Shown here in pieces: positions 23,301 through 29,313 of a DNA stretch of 29,313 nt. Positions within the stretch are counted from its first letter, which is position 1. Every line of letters begins with the position of its first letter. The stretch is from a virus. Location of the stretch: positions 1-29,313 of the IMG/VR virus record IMGVR_UViG_3300037497_000094; one strand, written 5' to 3'. A program made the translations under genes and the position numbers. Below the pieces are notes generated by a model, which worked only from the letters and a program-made list of their open reading frames with translations, was not told the DNA's origin and did no database searches.

Positions 23301-25019
23301 AAACTTTTTCTGAAGCTGTTTCATCAGCTCTGGAAAAGAGTAAACACCGGATGTCAGCTTTTTGAAAAAATCAGTAAAAACATCTGATACACCTGAAGCC
23401 AATGATTTGAATTTTGCAGGCTGAAAAAAATCAGCAATACCTTGAAGAAAATCTTGCATGCCTGGAAACAGTTGGACGAACGCACGACCGAGCTTGACTC
23501 CCTCCATCGTGACTTGCATCAATGCCCATCTTATATTCATCATGATTTCGCGGAATTCCTTTGATGCTTGGATGCCACCTAAAAATCCGTGAATAAAATG
23601 ATCGAAGAACCCACCGCCTGGGCCGCTGCCTGACAGGACAAGTCGCTCAATCGCATCAGCTAGCTTTCCCATCGCGGCAGCTTGCGTTAACGTTTTCTTT
23701 TCAGCTTCGGCACCTTTTTTCTTGACTTCGTCCAATGACAAGCCTTGGTTTTTTGCAGAAAATGCCATCTTTGCCGTGGCTTCATCTAGACCCGTCGTCT
23801 GTGCCAAAAGTTTAAGTTCCTGACGTGACATCTGATCGGCAGATTTTCCAGCAGCGAGAAGCGATTTCCTCAACATGTCGACCTGCGACGCAGGATCTTG
23901 TGCTTCCATCAGCTTAAACGCATCAACAGTCACCCCGAATGATTGCGACAATTTTGCAGCATTTTCAGCAGCCGAATCAAACGTTTCAAACGCATCAAGC
24001 GTGCCAGTGATCTTTTCTAACTCAATCCCAAGCTTTCGTGCATACGTTGACGCTTCGGCGATCTGTTTCACTGTTGCACCAGCAAAGTGTTTGACGTCCA
24101 TCAACGCCTTGGCCATATCTTTGCTAATCAGTTTAGCATCAAGTTTGAATGCGTTACCAAGCTCGAGCGTGTACTTTGTGGTATCTTTCAAGACGTCAGA
24201 AAGCTTGCTTCCAGTCGCCGTGGCAAGCTGTCCAAATCCCTGCATCTGCTCTGCAGAAATGCCAAGGCCTTTCTGGTATGCAAGTAACGCACCACCGTTT
24301 GCTTCAAACTCTTTTGTGAACTTGTTGAATGTTGCACCCATTCCCTTTGCAATCTCAACCATATATTCCATACGTTGGGCAAGGTTTCCAAAGACGTGCC
24401 ATGCACTCAAACCAGTGTCAGAAAATCCAGTCAGGGATTTTGATGTCTCAATGATAGCTTTGTTTGTCGGACCAGTAAGGTGTCCGAACTCCATTCGCAT
24501 CTTGCGCAAAGCTTCAGCAAGTTCGTTCATTCCCCCGGCATTTTGTGCAAGGCCAACGAGACCATCAAACATTTTGAAAGGTATCGATATGATTGAAGCA
24601 GCAACGTTTACCAAACCATCAACGAGGCTTCCAAAAAATCCAGTCACGCCTTTTCCCAGTGAGAAAAGGTTAGATAAACCCTGTGAAAAACCATCAATGG
24701 CGCCGATGGCTGTCGCACCGGCGACTGGAAACTTATTCGCCATCCACTGACCAAGGTCTTTTAGCTTGCCAGTCAATGTGATCGATTGTTTCTCTGTGTC
24801 TTTAAATTCCTTCTGAAGAGCATCAAGCTTCGTGTTATTGAGCTGTGACAGATCAACGTCCTTCAATTGATCCATCACCTGGATCAATTTTTGCGTTGCG
24901 GCGATCTGCGTGTCATATGACGCTTCAACACGTGACATCGACTTCGCCATCATGTCAATGGTGGACGCAAGCTTCTGTGTGATCGCTAGCTGTTCACTTA
25001 ACTCGTCTTTTGATGCCAC
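20337..25019 (-). CDS. Tail tape measure protein, 1560 aa
   Basis: Sets tail length and is ejected ahead of the DNA. It is the longest gene in the window. Residues 1-80 are coiled-coil-like. Repeated hydrophobic segments follow at about 100-165, and a dense series between about 680 and 990 (for example TALAVGGVMMAGAIVVMKKT, GLIISTAVGIVGGVGALLAF and IGVAVGQMAIIAMGIV), separated by Ala/Lys-rich helical stretches and long predicted helices. This is the usual tape measure composition. At roughly 0.15 nm per residue, a family rule of thumb, the tail would be about 230 nm. The start is GTG 25019 because an in-frame TGA is two codons upstream; GAGG lies nine bases before it. No lysozyme or peptidase motif was seen. 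Confidence 0.88.
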   Translation of the reverse strand: MASKDELSEQLAITQKLASTIDMMAKSMSRVEASYDTQIAATQKLIQVMDQLKDVDLSQLNNTKLDALQKEFKDTEKQSITLTGKLKDLGQWMANKFPVAGATAIGAIDGFSQGLSNLFSLGKGVTGFFGSLVDGLVNVAASIISIPFKMFDGLVGLAQNAGGMNELAEALRKMRMEFGHLTGPTNKAIIETSKSLTGFSDTGLSAWHVFGNLAQRMEYMVEIAKGMGATFNKFTKEFEANGGALLAYQKGLGISAEQMQGFGQLATATGSKLSDVLKDTTKYTLELGNAFKLDAKLISKDMAKALMDVKHFAGATVKQIAEASTYARKLGIELEKITGTLDAFETFDSAAENAAKLSQSFGVTVDAFKLMEAQDPASQVDMLRKSLLAAGKSADQMSRQELKLLAQTTGLDEATAKMAFSAKNQGLSLDEVKKKGAEAEKKTLTQAAAMGKLADAIERLVLSGSGPGGGFFDHFIHGFLGGIQASKEFREIMMNIRWALMQVTMEGVKLGRAFVQLFPGMQDFLQGIADFFQPAKFKSLASGVSDVFTDFFKKLTSGVYSFPELMKQLQKKFFDFFDREAPAGKKVLDGFKTIFKTITKIVAEGIKWVSDQIGSGIKFITDMILHPEKLKQAASGGSGALGFLAGVLEPLVGALKHAWVTIAPALLELVRTLGKKLYGYLTSSEFIDMVKPAIPVIAAIIFGPTLGRAMLSTLTATIAKSALGALTGGGKKAIEQAAMSAAEKVLAASKTVASKGADTKGLDQISAANKASGEAVDKGGKGDKWGAQDAVKLGLKLIAMATALAVGGVMMAGAIVVMKKTLDAGGIKGINDVVAPLTVLGAMVVAAVPLALALKIAAKAGSMKDVLVGGLIISTAVGIVGGVGALLAFAMSKAGTPAELESAGNLMLKMSVVFLAMVPLIFASMAIGALASGPQAIALGAAAVGLGVIGVAVGQMAIIAMGIVEALAKLKIDAGFQVKIDAFLGIMKSIQSFADTMVTLVGLMAPSFAEMLTGKVTTFPEKVNKTVELIREMIGRKGSGVGIIGLVELVVEKIKELNISGPGLAESANIFSSVLHAVTEVMKAMTPPPEYFSAQTDFINILDPAVGRSLGQTMKAYMTVMMDNVRDVSAQIKEMVKSLPSLIRPEDVGRAKAIAELISALASAASILTPDAKTLELMKDTSERSNVAGLVLSEKKTTGATSEKIATFIKEKSEALQKIIGAITTGPLQSVLEAVKTIPESKLNGIKIVSDVMRMIIDLVSAINSGVPKGELKNIAVGDNSVLNLVPDITRTLNGLKETIQPLILTFANVIKGLPTDDAKLMGNINVAKSMFGFIGEVAKLFGSIKEMPGGNVTQAPIDAINAARVFMGRLVNDDGFNPLGRLMSYVGLVSQTLSGGVGTAGITNTFTTLKTILGLINSASNDYSKMAISVAEASKSIGTKGAGGALDAIEKMVSTIIDLNSALEGLPKIDINTKLGAVAKAAGLGAKGNWTIKNKDIVLNVNFHVTMNVDEVEKVMILRKESFLRDRINIALDGVGAKEGSLPETRESPVQVPFNRGTR

Positions 25020-25035
25020 GTATCAATGCCTCATT

Positions 25036-25323
25036 TCACAGCGGCCAACGCACGCCTGTCAGGCGTTCAAACTCGTAAGCAGACGCATTCTTTAGGCCCA
25101 AACGATTGATGACAGATTCAACTGTCGCGCCCGGACGCCGTAACTCTTCTTGAAATTTTCTAGATGCCATCAGTGCATTTGCAACGGCTTGAACTTCATC
25201 ATGTTCACCACGAATCTTTACATTCGTTGCTTTACCGACCAACCACGCGCCGACTGCCGTGAAAAACAACTTTCCAAGCAAGTTGAGTTGCAATTCATTC
25301 AAAGGTCCTTTTGTGTCGCTCAT
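25036..25323 (-). CDS. Small conserved-looking tail-module protein, 95 aa
   Basis: Function unknown. One hydrophobic helix (LLGKLFFTAVGAWLVGKA, residues 15-32) is followed by a charged helical region with KIRGEHDEVQAVANALMASR and RRPGATVESVINRLGL. I recall the pattern of a short membrane-like helix followed by an ALMASRKFQ-like helix in proteins encoded just before the tape measure in jumbo myoviruses. That position is where tail assembly chaperones usually lie, so a chaperone or tail-initiator role is possible. ATG 25323 has GAGGA a few bases upstream. The gene ends 16 bases before the tape measure start. Confidence 0.75.
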   Translation of the reverse strand: MSDTKGPLNELQLNLLGKLFFTAVGAWLVGKATNVKIRGEHDEVQAVANALMASRKFQEELRRPGATVESVINRLGLKNASAYEFERLTGVRWPL

Positions 25324-25368
25324 GTTCCTCAGAATTATGTATGCAACACCAACAATAGAAAAACCAAA

Positions 25369-25650
25369 TCAAGTGAATCGACGTAACCTTGAAGGCGATT
25401 TTGATCTGATCCTTCCTTGCATCTCTCTGACATCTGGCGAGTTCTGGTGCAGGGCCCTTGACTGGTTTTGACCCTGCTCACTTCCTTTGTTCAATTCTTT
25501 GACTATTCGTTCAACGAACCAACGTTTGTAAGCAGTTGGCAACTGAAGCGTCTCGCTCCACAAGAAACCACCATAATAGATCAGCAAAAACGCTGGTTCT
25601 AGGATGAGTTGTTCTTTATCTTCCGGCCGAAGGCCAAAGAAACGAAGCAC
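25369..25650 (-). CDS. Small tail/baseplate assembly protein with non-ATG overlapping start, 93 aa
   Basis: The body reads LRPEDKEQLILEPAFLLIYY, then GGFLWSETLQLPTAYKRWF and VERIVKELNKG, ending in Gln/Ser/Arg-rich sequence with SRALHQNSPDVREMQGRIRS and a basic tail. I recall this family from T4-like and jumbo phages, always just after the gp26-like gene; its role is not known to me. There is no ATG in frame: the options are GTG 25650 or TTG 25653, both inside the end of the gp26-like gene, and no ribosome site is well placed (AGAGG is about 14-16 bases away). The frame stays open back to a TGA at 25708-25710. It may therefore be made by coupled re-initiation or by a +1 frameshift from the gp26-like gene. 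Confidence 0.78.
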   Translation of the reverse strand: MLRFFGLRPEDKEQLILEPAFLLIYYGGFLWSETLQLPTAYKRWFVERIVKELNKGSEQGQNQSRALHQNSPDVREMQGRIRSKSPSRLRRFT

Positions 25651-26500
25651 CAAACGGCATACCGACCTCTGCGGTATTTCCGCAGGCTGGGCACGACGTC
25701 TCCTGCTTCATCTTTAGACCAGGTTCATGGTCACGAATGTAGTTTCGTAACGCAAGTGAATCTCGAGCTGGCATCGCCCTCACGAACCCAGCGAGCTTTG
25801 CACGGTCTTGTTCGCCTTCAACAGACACGATGCTATATAACAAATTTGTCGTGACGTTTGCTTCATTCGAAAGCCCGAGCTTCTTTGATTTCTCTGCGGT
25901 TGCGACCATCTCTTCTTCGTTACGTCCAGTCAGAAACCTAAATCTGATCGTCTTCTGAGAATATGGAAGCTTGAACTCGAACAGGTTCATTCCTGCTGTG
26001 ACAGGTTCGATGTCTAGCCTTTGAACAGGCAACTCGGCGAGGTTAAACTGATGAGGGGCTTTGACCCCACACTCGTTGTTTGCACACTCGACCTCAGCAT
26101 CATACTCCGCACCATAACCAGTGATCCTAATCGCGACCATCAACGCATTCCTGTCACCCATCAACATATCAACGGGATCTACGGCCCTATCGACAAGACA
26201 TGACTTGATCAATTCGCTGATGACAGTTCCCTTTTTGAGGTAAACTTTGTTGGTCAGGACGTCTTCTTCACGAGCAGTCATCGACCTGATCTCAACCGTT
26301 TCTTTTCCATGCAACGGATGGTTTGTTGGATATGCCTTGCCGCCCGAGGGCAGGGGAACTGTCTCAACTGGAATGTCGAGGTTAAATTCTGCTTTCACCT
26401 TATCGAGTGCTGACACCTGTGGGATCCTCGGATCTACTCCTGTGATCGGTCCGCTTGGGGGTCCAAAGACCTGATTTCGTTGTTCGCGTTCTTCTGACAT
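25616..26500 (-). CDS. Baseplate hub-type protein, T4 gp26-like
   Basis: 294 residues. An N-terminal polar segment is followed by the gp26 family signature: VPLPSGGKAYPTNHPL, VEIRSMTAREEDVLTN, then SCLVDRAVDPVDMLMGDRN and VAIRITGYGAEYDAEVEC. Two Cys pairs, C139/C144 and C270/C273 (CPACGNTAEVGMPFG), suggest a zinc-stabilised fold. gp26 in T4 is a baseplate hub assembly protein. The start is ATG 26500 because AGGAGA lies five bases upstream; a longer reading to 26644 adds 48 residues that run back over the next gene upstream. Upstream of it lies an 83-base gap with no gene. Its 3' end overlaps the following gene out of frame by about 35 bases. Confidence 0.85.
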   Translation of the reverse strand: MSEEREQRNQVFGPPSGPITGVDPRIPQVSALDKVKAEFNLDIPVETVPLPSGGKAYPTNHPLHGKETVEIRSMTAREEDVLTNKVYLKKGTVISELIKSCLVDRAVDPVDMLMGDRNALMVAIRITGYGAEYDAEVECANNECGVKAPHQFNLAELPVQRLDIEPVTAGMNLFEFKLPYSQKTIRFRFLTGRNEEEMVATAEKSKKLGLSNEANVTTNLLYSIVSVEGEQDRAKLAGFVRAMPARDSLALRNYIRDHEPGLKMKQETSCPACGNTAEVGMPFGASFLWPSAGR

Positions 26501-26583
26501 ACATTCTCCTGTTAGAAGCAATATTAAACCATGCCCCTTCGGACGTAAATGTAACAGGTTAACAATATTCGAGCCGTTTTTGA

Positions 26584-26877
26584 TCAGTTGGTCATCGAGC
26601 GTAGCCTGGGAGGAACAGCACGCATCTGATCGATATAGTCCCAACGCCTATCAATCTCGGCCTCATATTGGTCGCTCGTCCAACCAAATGTCCGTAGAGC
26701 GTCGTTCCACTCTCTGTCATACTCCCGCCGAGATAACAGGCCAGATTGCAACTTTACGTCAAGATCGTCTTGGACGTTCATCAGATCTTCGAGCGATCGG
26801 ATGTTCATACGTAACACGCCAGTCGCTAGCGCTTCTCTGATCGCAACTTTCAAGACACCGTATCGTAGCTTCACCAC
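26584..26877 (-). CDS. Small protein with candidate capsid-targeting N-terminus, 97 aa
   Basis: Function unknown. It begins MVKLRYGVLKVAIREALATG, with I13-R14-E15 followed by Ala, the (I/L)-x-E pattern, and the RYGVLKVAIRE part parallels RYSVLRKLLRE of the protein at 2132-2476. The rest is charged and helical, with YDREWNDALRTFGWTSDQYE. It has a GTG start at 26877 (a second GTG codon follows) because a TAG is two codons upstream; there is no strong ribosome site. It sits among tail genes between a winged-helix-like protein and the gp26-like gene. An internal ATG near 26811 would give a shorter form without the motif, but it has no ribosome site either. Confidence 0.68.
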   Translation of the reverse strand: MVKLRYGVLKVAIREALATGVLRMNIRSLEDLMNVQDDLDVKLQSGLLSRREYDREWNDALRTFGWTSDQYEAEIDRRWDYIDQMRAVPPRLRSMTN

Positions 26878-26892
26878 GATCTAAGTATGTCG

Positions 26893-27267
26893 TCAGACGT
26901 ACGCTTTACTGGGATGTGGGCGTTCAATCAAGACATATACGTTTGCCCTGACATCAATCTTCATCGCTTTCTTGTCGTCTTCAGACAGTCGCCTGATGAT
27001 CTTTTCATCAACGAGCGTGTCGAGCATCAGCTGAGTACGCTCAAGGCTAAACCCGATCTCGGCTGAGACAAACCCCATGTAGACGGGTTTGGTTGCCCTG
27101 TGAAAGTACCTGATGATTTTTTCAAGGGCCGTCTGTGGGACAGGAAAGCCATCGTTCGACCTGTTCATCGTGGTGGTCACTTTCTTCGCGAGACGCTTGA
27201 TCCACGGCTCGAGTTCATATACGATATGTAGGTTCGATGTGACGTTCATCGGTCGACAAAACATCAT
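26893..27267 (-). CDS. Small winged-helix-like protein, 124 aa
   Basis: Function unknown. After a short N-terminus, the region LEKIIRYFHRATKPVYMGFV, then SAEIGFSLERTQLMLDTLVD and EKIIRRL, has the spacing of a winged helix-turn-helix: helix, helix, recognition helix, then a strand pair (ANVYVLIERP). A DNA-binding or structural role is possible; being in the tail module does not favour either. ATG codons occur at 27267 and 27264, with only GATGG as a weak ribosome site; a third in-frame ATG at 27249 is also possible. It follows the homing-endonuclease-like gene after about 32 bases. Confidence 0.65.
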   Translation of the reverse strand: MMFCRPMNVTSNLHIVYELEPWIKRLAKKVTTTMNRSNDGFPVPQTALEKIIRYFHRATKPVYMGFVSAEIGFSLERTQLMLDTLVDEKIIRRLSEDDKKAMKIDVRANVYVLIERPHPSKAYV

Positions 27268-27299
27268 ATAACCATCATGTCAGATGGACAACACGCGCT

Positions 27300-28961
27300 T
27301 CAATTATTAGGCATTGTTCGAACTAAAAACAAATTTGGGCTGCCCCAAATTTTAACAACACCTGCATCATCTGCAACGTCGGCTTGTGTACGATTGTTTT
27401 TTACATCGGCTCTATACTTGAACCTGTCATAACGATTAACATAATCAGTCCACCAAAATCTTGGTTTCGTGACATGATCTATCACAAATCCAGCTTTCAT
27501 ATAACCGGATGCAGATCCAAGGCGCCGATCAACATATGTCACCAAATTTTTTGCTTTATTTGAAACTACCCACTCAGATGCATATGAAAGCAATTTAGAC
27601 AATGCACCTGGAATGTTTCGTGATGAGCAGAATCTTGCTACTTCCCAAGATCCATCGTATTTTTTGTGAAAGGGACGACGTAATGACAACGCTGCCACGA
27701 TCTCATCATTCAATGATAGACCCCAAGACTTTGTTGCTATTACATCACCATCAAGATGATTTTCGTTCATGAATTTTCGACGTTGAGCGCCGGCGAGTTC
27801 GACAATTTTACAAGCACGAGCACCAAACTTTGCTACATTAAAACCAAGACGATGTTTGATCATCTTTTCAACGATGGGACGTTTGTCGCGCCATTCATCT
27901 TCAAAAATTCTAAACATATTGATCCCATTTGAATCACATGTTTGCATCTTTTTAAGAACACGGTCGCTTGATGGATAAAACACATCTGAGTGATAATATA
28001 AGCCATCATACTCAATTCCGACGCGCTTGTTTGGGATCCAAACATCAAGTTCCAGTGGATAGATCGCAGTTCTATCAGACAGCACAGCATCTGAACAAAG
28101 TGATTTCACAAATTCAAATATTTCAAGCTGACACTTTGAAGCTTTTGTCTTAGGGTGACACGTAAAACACGTGGGCGTGTTCATGATCATCATTAGGTTT
28201 TTTTCTTGAATTGTGTCACAACATGTACATCGAAAATTGAACCGTTGGTATTTGTTTTTATATGGTTCATTTCCCAATATTTCTAGTGTTGAAGTAGCTT
28301 GTTTAATCTTAGCCAAGAACTCTTCTTGAGAAAAACGTCTAGACGAAGCACACGGATTGAACGCATAATTTTCTTTGATAGCACATGCTGACTTATAAAC
28401 GCTTTCGTTGGTGTATTTTGTCAATCCTTTGTTCCACGGAACAAATTCACCTGACATAAATTTCATGCGTTTTGTTTCAGAGGATTTTTTTGCAGCCGCC
28501 GCAGCCTTCTGAGGATCTTTAGCGTGCCAATCTGTGATTGCTCCAGATCGATAACCATCATTTAGTGATTGTGATATTTTAACAGACGCCACTCTCACTT
28601 TTTCATCAGTTTCTTTTGTCAGACCATCGTTCCACACCTTATATTTTCCGCTTTGAAACGAAGCTTTTCGTTTCTCTGCAAATTCGCTCTGACGATCTTT
28701 GTCAAAGTATATGCTATCGATCCTTGCGTTGTGACCGCGAGCATACTTTGAAAGAAATCCCTTCTTCCAACCTGCCCATGGAAGTTTTACGTTGCACTCA
28801 TTTGAACAGTTGCATGTAGGATGTATGCCGTCATGATTCAGAGAAACGTAATAATCGAGGTGATTGCTGATTCCATGCACGTCTGTGATGTGATCAAGGA
28901 AACGAACCTCTTGTCCAAAATCGCTGTCACACTGCGGGCACTTTAAACGTTCGTAAGCCAT
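27300..28961 (-). CDS. Freestanding homing-endonuclease-like protein (zinc fingers, NUMOD3 repeats, Vsr-like nuclease)
   Basis: 553 residues, a composite of DNA-binding and nuclease parts. A C2H2 zinc finger is at C8, C11, H24, H29. A Cys cluster CNCSNEC is at 50-56. Two NUMOD3-type motifs are VWNDGLTKETDE (109-120) and PWNKGLTKYTNE (175-186). A zinc ribbon is C245/C248 with C265/C268. A Vsr/EDxHD-like nuclease core is near 302-326: YPLELDVWIPNKRVGIEYDG, then LYYHSD, with E304, D306, E317 and H324 as candidate catalytic residues. The C-terminal 160 residues resemble a GNAT-like domain often fused to such nucleases. Local base composition is lower in GC than its neighbours (19 of 60 at 27541-27600 against 31 of 60 at 27001-27060), as expected for a mobile gene. 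The tail tube gene beside it ends normally, so it is freestanding rather than in an intron. Confidence 0.82.
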   Translation of the reverse strand: MAYERLKCPQCDSDFGQEVRFLDHITDVHGISNHLDYYVSLNHDGIHPTCNCSNECNVKLPWAGWKKGFLSKYARGHNARIDSIYFDKDRQSEFAEKRKASFQSGKYKVWNDGLTKETDEKVRVASVKISQSLNDGYRSGAITDWHAKDPQKAAAAAKKSSETKRMKFMSGEFVPWNKGLTKYTNESVYKSACAIKENYAFNPCASSRRFSQEEFLAKIKQATSTLEILGNEPYKNKYQRFNFRCTCCDTIQEKNLMMIMNTPTCFTCHPKTKASKCQLEIFEFVKSLCSDAVLSDRTAIYPLELDVWIPNKRVGIEYDGLYYHSDVFYPSSDRVLKKMQTCDSNGINMFRIFEDEWRDKRPIVEKMIKHRLGFNVAKFGARACKIVELAGAQRRKFMNENHLDGDVIATKSWGLSLNDEIVAALSLRRPFHKKYDGSWEVARFCSSRNIPGALSKLLSYASEWVVSNKAKNLVTYVDRRLGSASGYMKAGFVIDHVTKPRFWWTDYVNRYDRFKYRADVKNNRTQADVADDAGVVKIWGSPNLFLVRTMPNN

Positions 28962-28987
28962 GACTTGATTGTATCATGGCTTACGAA
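28950..28987 (-). promoter_or_regulatory. 14-bp perfect inverted repeat covering the endonuclease start codon
   Basis: Arms 28950-28963 (TTCGTAAGCCATGA) and 28974-28987 (TCATGGCTTACGAA) are exact reverse complements around a ten-base loop. The ATG of the homing-endonuclease-like gene, at 28961, lies inside one arm, so an RNA hairpin would bury the start codon and the first three codons. In T4, I-TevI translation is blocked from early transcripts by a hairpin over its initiation region; a similar delay is inferred here. No late promoter was recognised in the loop. Confidence 0.7.
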
Positions 28988-28992
28988 GTTGT

Positions 28993-29011
28993 ATAATCCA
29001 GTTTGGATTAT
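28993..29011 (-). terminator. Hairpin just after the tail tube gene (possible weak terminator)
   Basis: Arms ATAATCCA (28993-29000) and TGGATTAT (29004-29011) pair perfectly around a three-base loop, five bases after the tail tube stop codon. The eight-base stem is AT-rich and is not followed by a T run on the coding strand, so it is not a typical intrinsic terminator; it could equally be an RNA stability or processing site. Confidence 0.35.
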
Positions 29012-29016
29012 TATTG

Positions 29017-29313
29017 TTAGAATTGCAATATATATTGATCCGCTTGAACAGTCAGAGAGATTTCCGTGGGAAGTCCTTCCTCATACGACAATTCTCCAAA
29101 GTTTGCCTCAGTGATTATAGCACCTTTTACGTCCCATAACTCTATTACGGTGCCGACCGGATCAAGGAGTTTGAGTTGGATATCTCTCTTATAGAAGTCA
29201 GCGTAACCCGAACGGCCAGAGACAGACTCAAAGTGAAGTCTGACCCACTCCATGACCTGTTGGGCACCTGAAGGTGCAATCGGATCATGTAGCGTGATCG
29301 CAATCGTGCCAAA
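29017..29313 (-). CDS. Tail tube protein, T4 gp19-like (N-terminus outside window)
   Basis: The last 98 residues of a gene whose frame is open to the window edge. IAITLHDPIAPSGAQQVMEW near the start of the visible part, and the C-terminal series PVGTVIELWDVKGAIITEAN, then FGELSYEEGLPTEISLTVQA and DQYILQF, are the closing strands of the gp19 family (from memory). The gp19 tube forms the inner channel of contractile tails. An internal ATG at 29253 should not be taken as the start. It is followed by a hairpin and then by the inserted endonuclease gene. The sheath gene would be expected beyond the window edge. Confidence 0.85.
   Translation of the reverse strand, partial: FGTIAITLHDPIAPSGAQQVMEWVRLHFESVSGRSGYADFYKRDIQLKLLDPVGTVIELWDVKGAIITEANFGELSYEEGLPTEISLTVQADQYILQF

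Noticed and set aside
23875-24750. Long plus-strand open frame of 291 codons
   Set aside because: It lies wholly antisense to the tape measure gene, has Ser/Ala/Pro-rich composition typical of a mirror frame, and no ribosome site. Other plus-strand frames over this gene (for example 22240-22659) are the same.
26501-26583. Possible gene or promoter in the gap before the gp26-like gene
   Set aside because: No open frame with a ribosome site and no recognisable promoter; the AATATT words there are too short to mean anything.
27268-29016. Endonuclease gene inside a group I intron of the tail tube gene
   Set aside because: The tail tube frame ends at a natural C-terminus before the insert, and no continuing exon is seen on the other side.
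1-29313. tRNA genes, CRISPR array, integrase, toxin-antitoxin or defence genes
   Set aside because: Looked for on both strands; no cloverleaf with CCA-type end, no regular spaced repeats, and no matching protein motifs were seen.

Overview
The window is a 29.3 kb piece of a tailed DNA phage genome, most likely a large (jumbo-like) contractile-tailed myovirus distantly related to T4. The reasons are a gp19-like tail tube, a gp26-like baseplate protein, a gp53/LysM-like baseplate protein and a very long tape measure, next to a phage replication set (UvsX/RecA, gp32-like SSB, gp41-like helicase, T4 Rnh-like 5'-3' exonuclease) and nucleotide-metabolism genes. The host cannot be named from the sequence. 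The adenosylcobalamin-dependent ribonucleotide reductase suggests a host with access to B12. All 31 genes I support lie on the minus strand, tightly packed and often with ATGA-type overlaps. No gene is supported on the plus strand, and I see no tRNA, CRISPR array, integrase or insertion sequence.

Reading in the direction of transcription (high to low coordinate), 29313-13692 is a tail/baseplate module: the C-terminal part of the tail tube, an inserted low-GC homing-endonuclease-like gene with a strong hairpin over its start codon, two small proteins, the gp26-like protein, a small protein with an odd non-ATG overlapping start, another small protein, the tape measure (1560 aa), an 89-aa protein, a 1057-aa structural protein, a LysM-type wedge protein and a 960-aa structural protein. 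Without a strand change, 13648-5499 is a replication and nucleotide module: a compact family A DNA polymerase, an HD-domain hydrolase, a DUF2158-like protein, a 77-aa protein, SSB, RecA/UvsX, dUTPase, an unknown protein, 5'-3' exonuclease, replicative helicase and a tiny protein. From 5498 to 1 come the class II ribonucleotide reductase, four small proteins with related N-termini, a 109-aa unknown, an HDAC-fold deacetylase and a truncated flavin-dependent thymidylate synthase.

Functionally, NrdJ, dUTPase and ThyX form a route from ribonucleotides to dUMP and dTMP, feeding the polymerase, helicase, SSB and recombinase. The two most interesting signals are these. (1) Six small proteins of unknown function (four adjacent at 1497-2964, plus 11246-11479 and 26584-26877) begin with a similar basic, amphipathic peptide ending in (I/L)-x-E at residues 14-19. 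That is the logic of the T4 capsid-targeting sequence cut by the prohead protease, so they may be a set of packaged internal proteins. (2) There is a complete zinc-dependent HDAC-family deacetylase beside them. Intergenic spaces are all under about 120 bases; the longest is the SSB leader, which has a hairpin and repeated purine-rich words.
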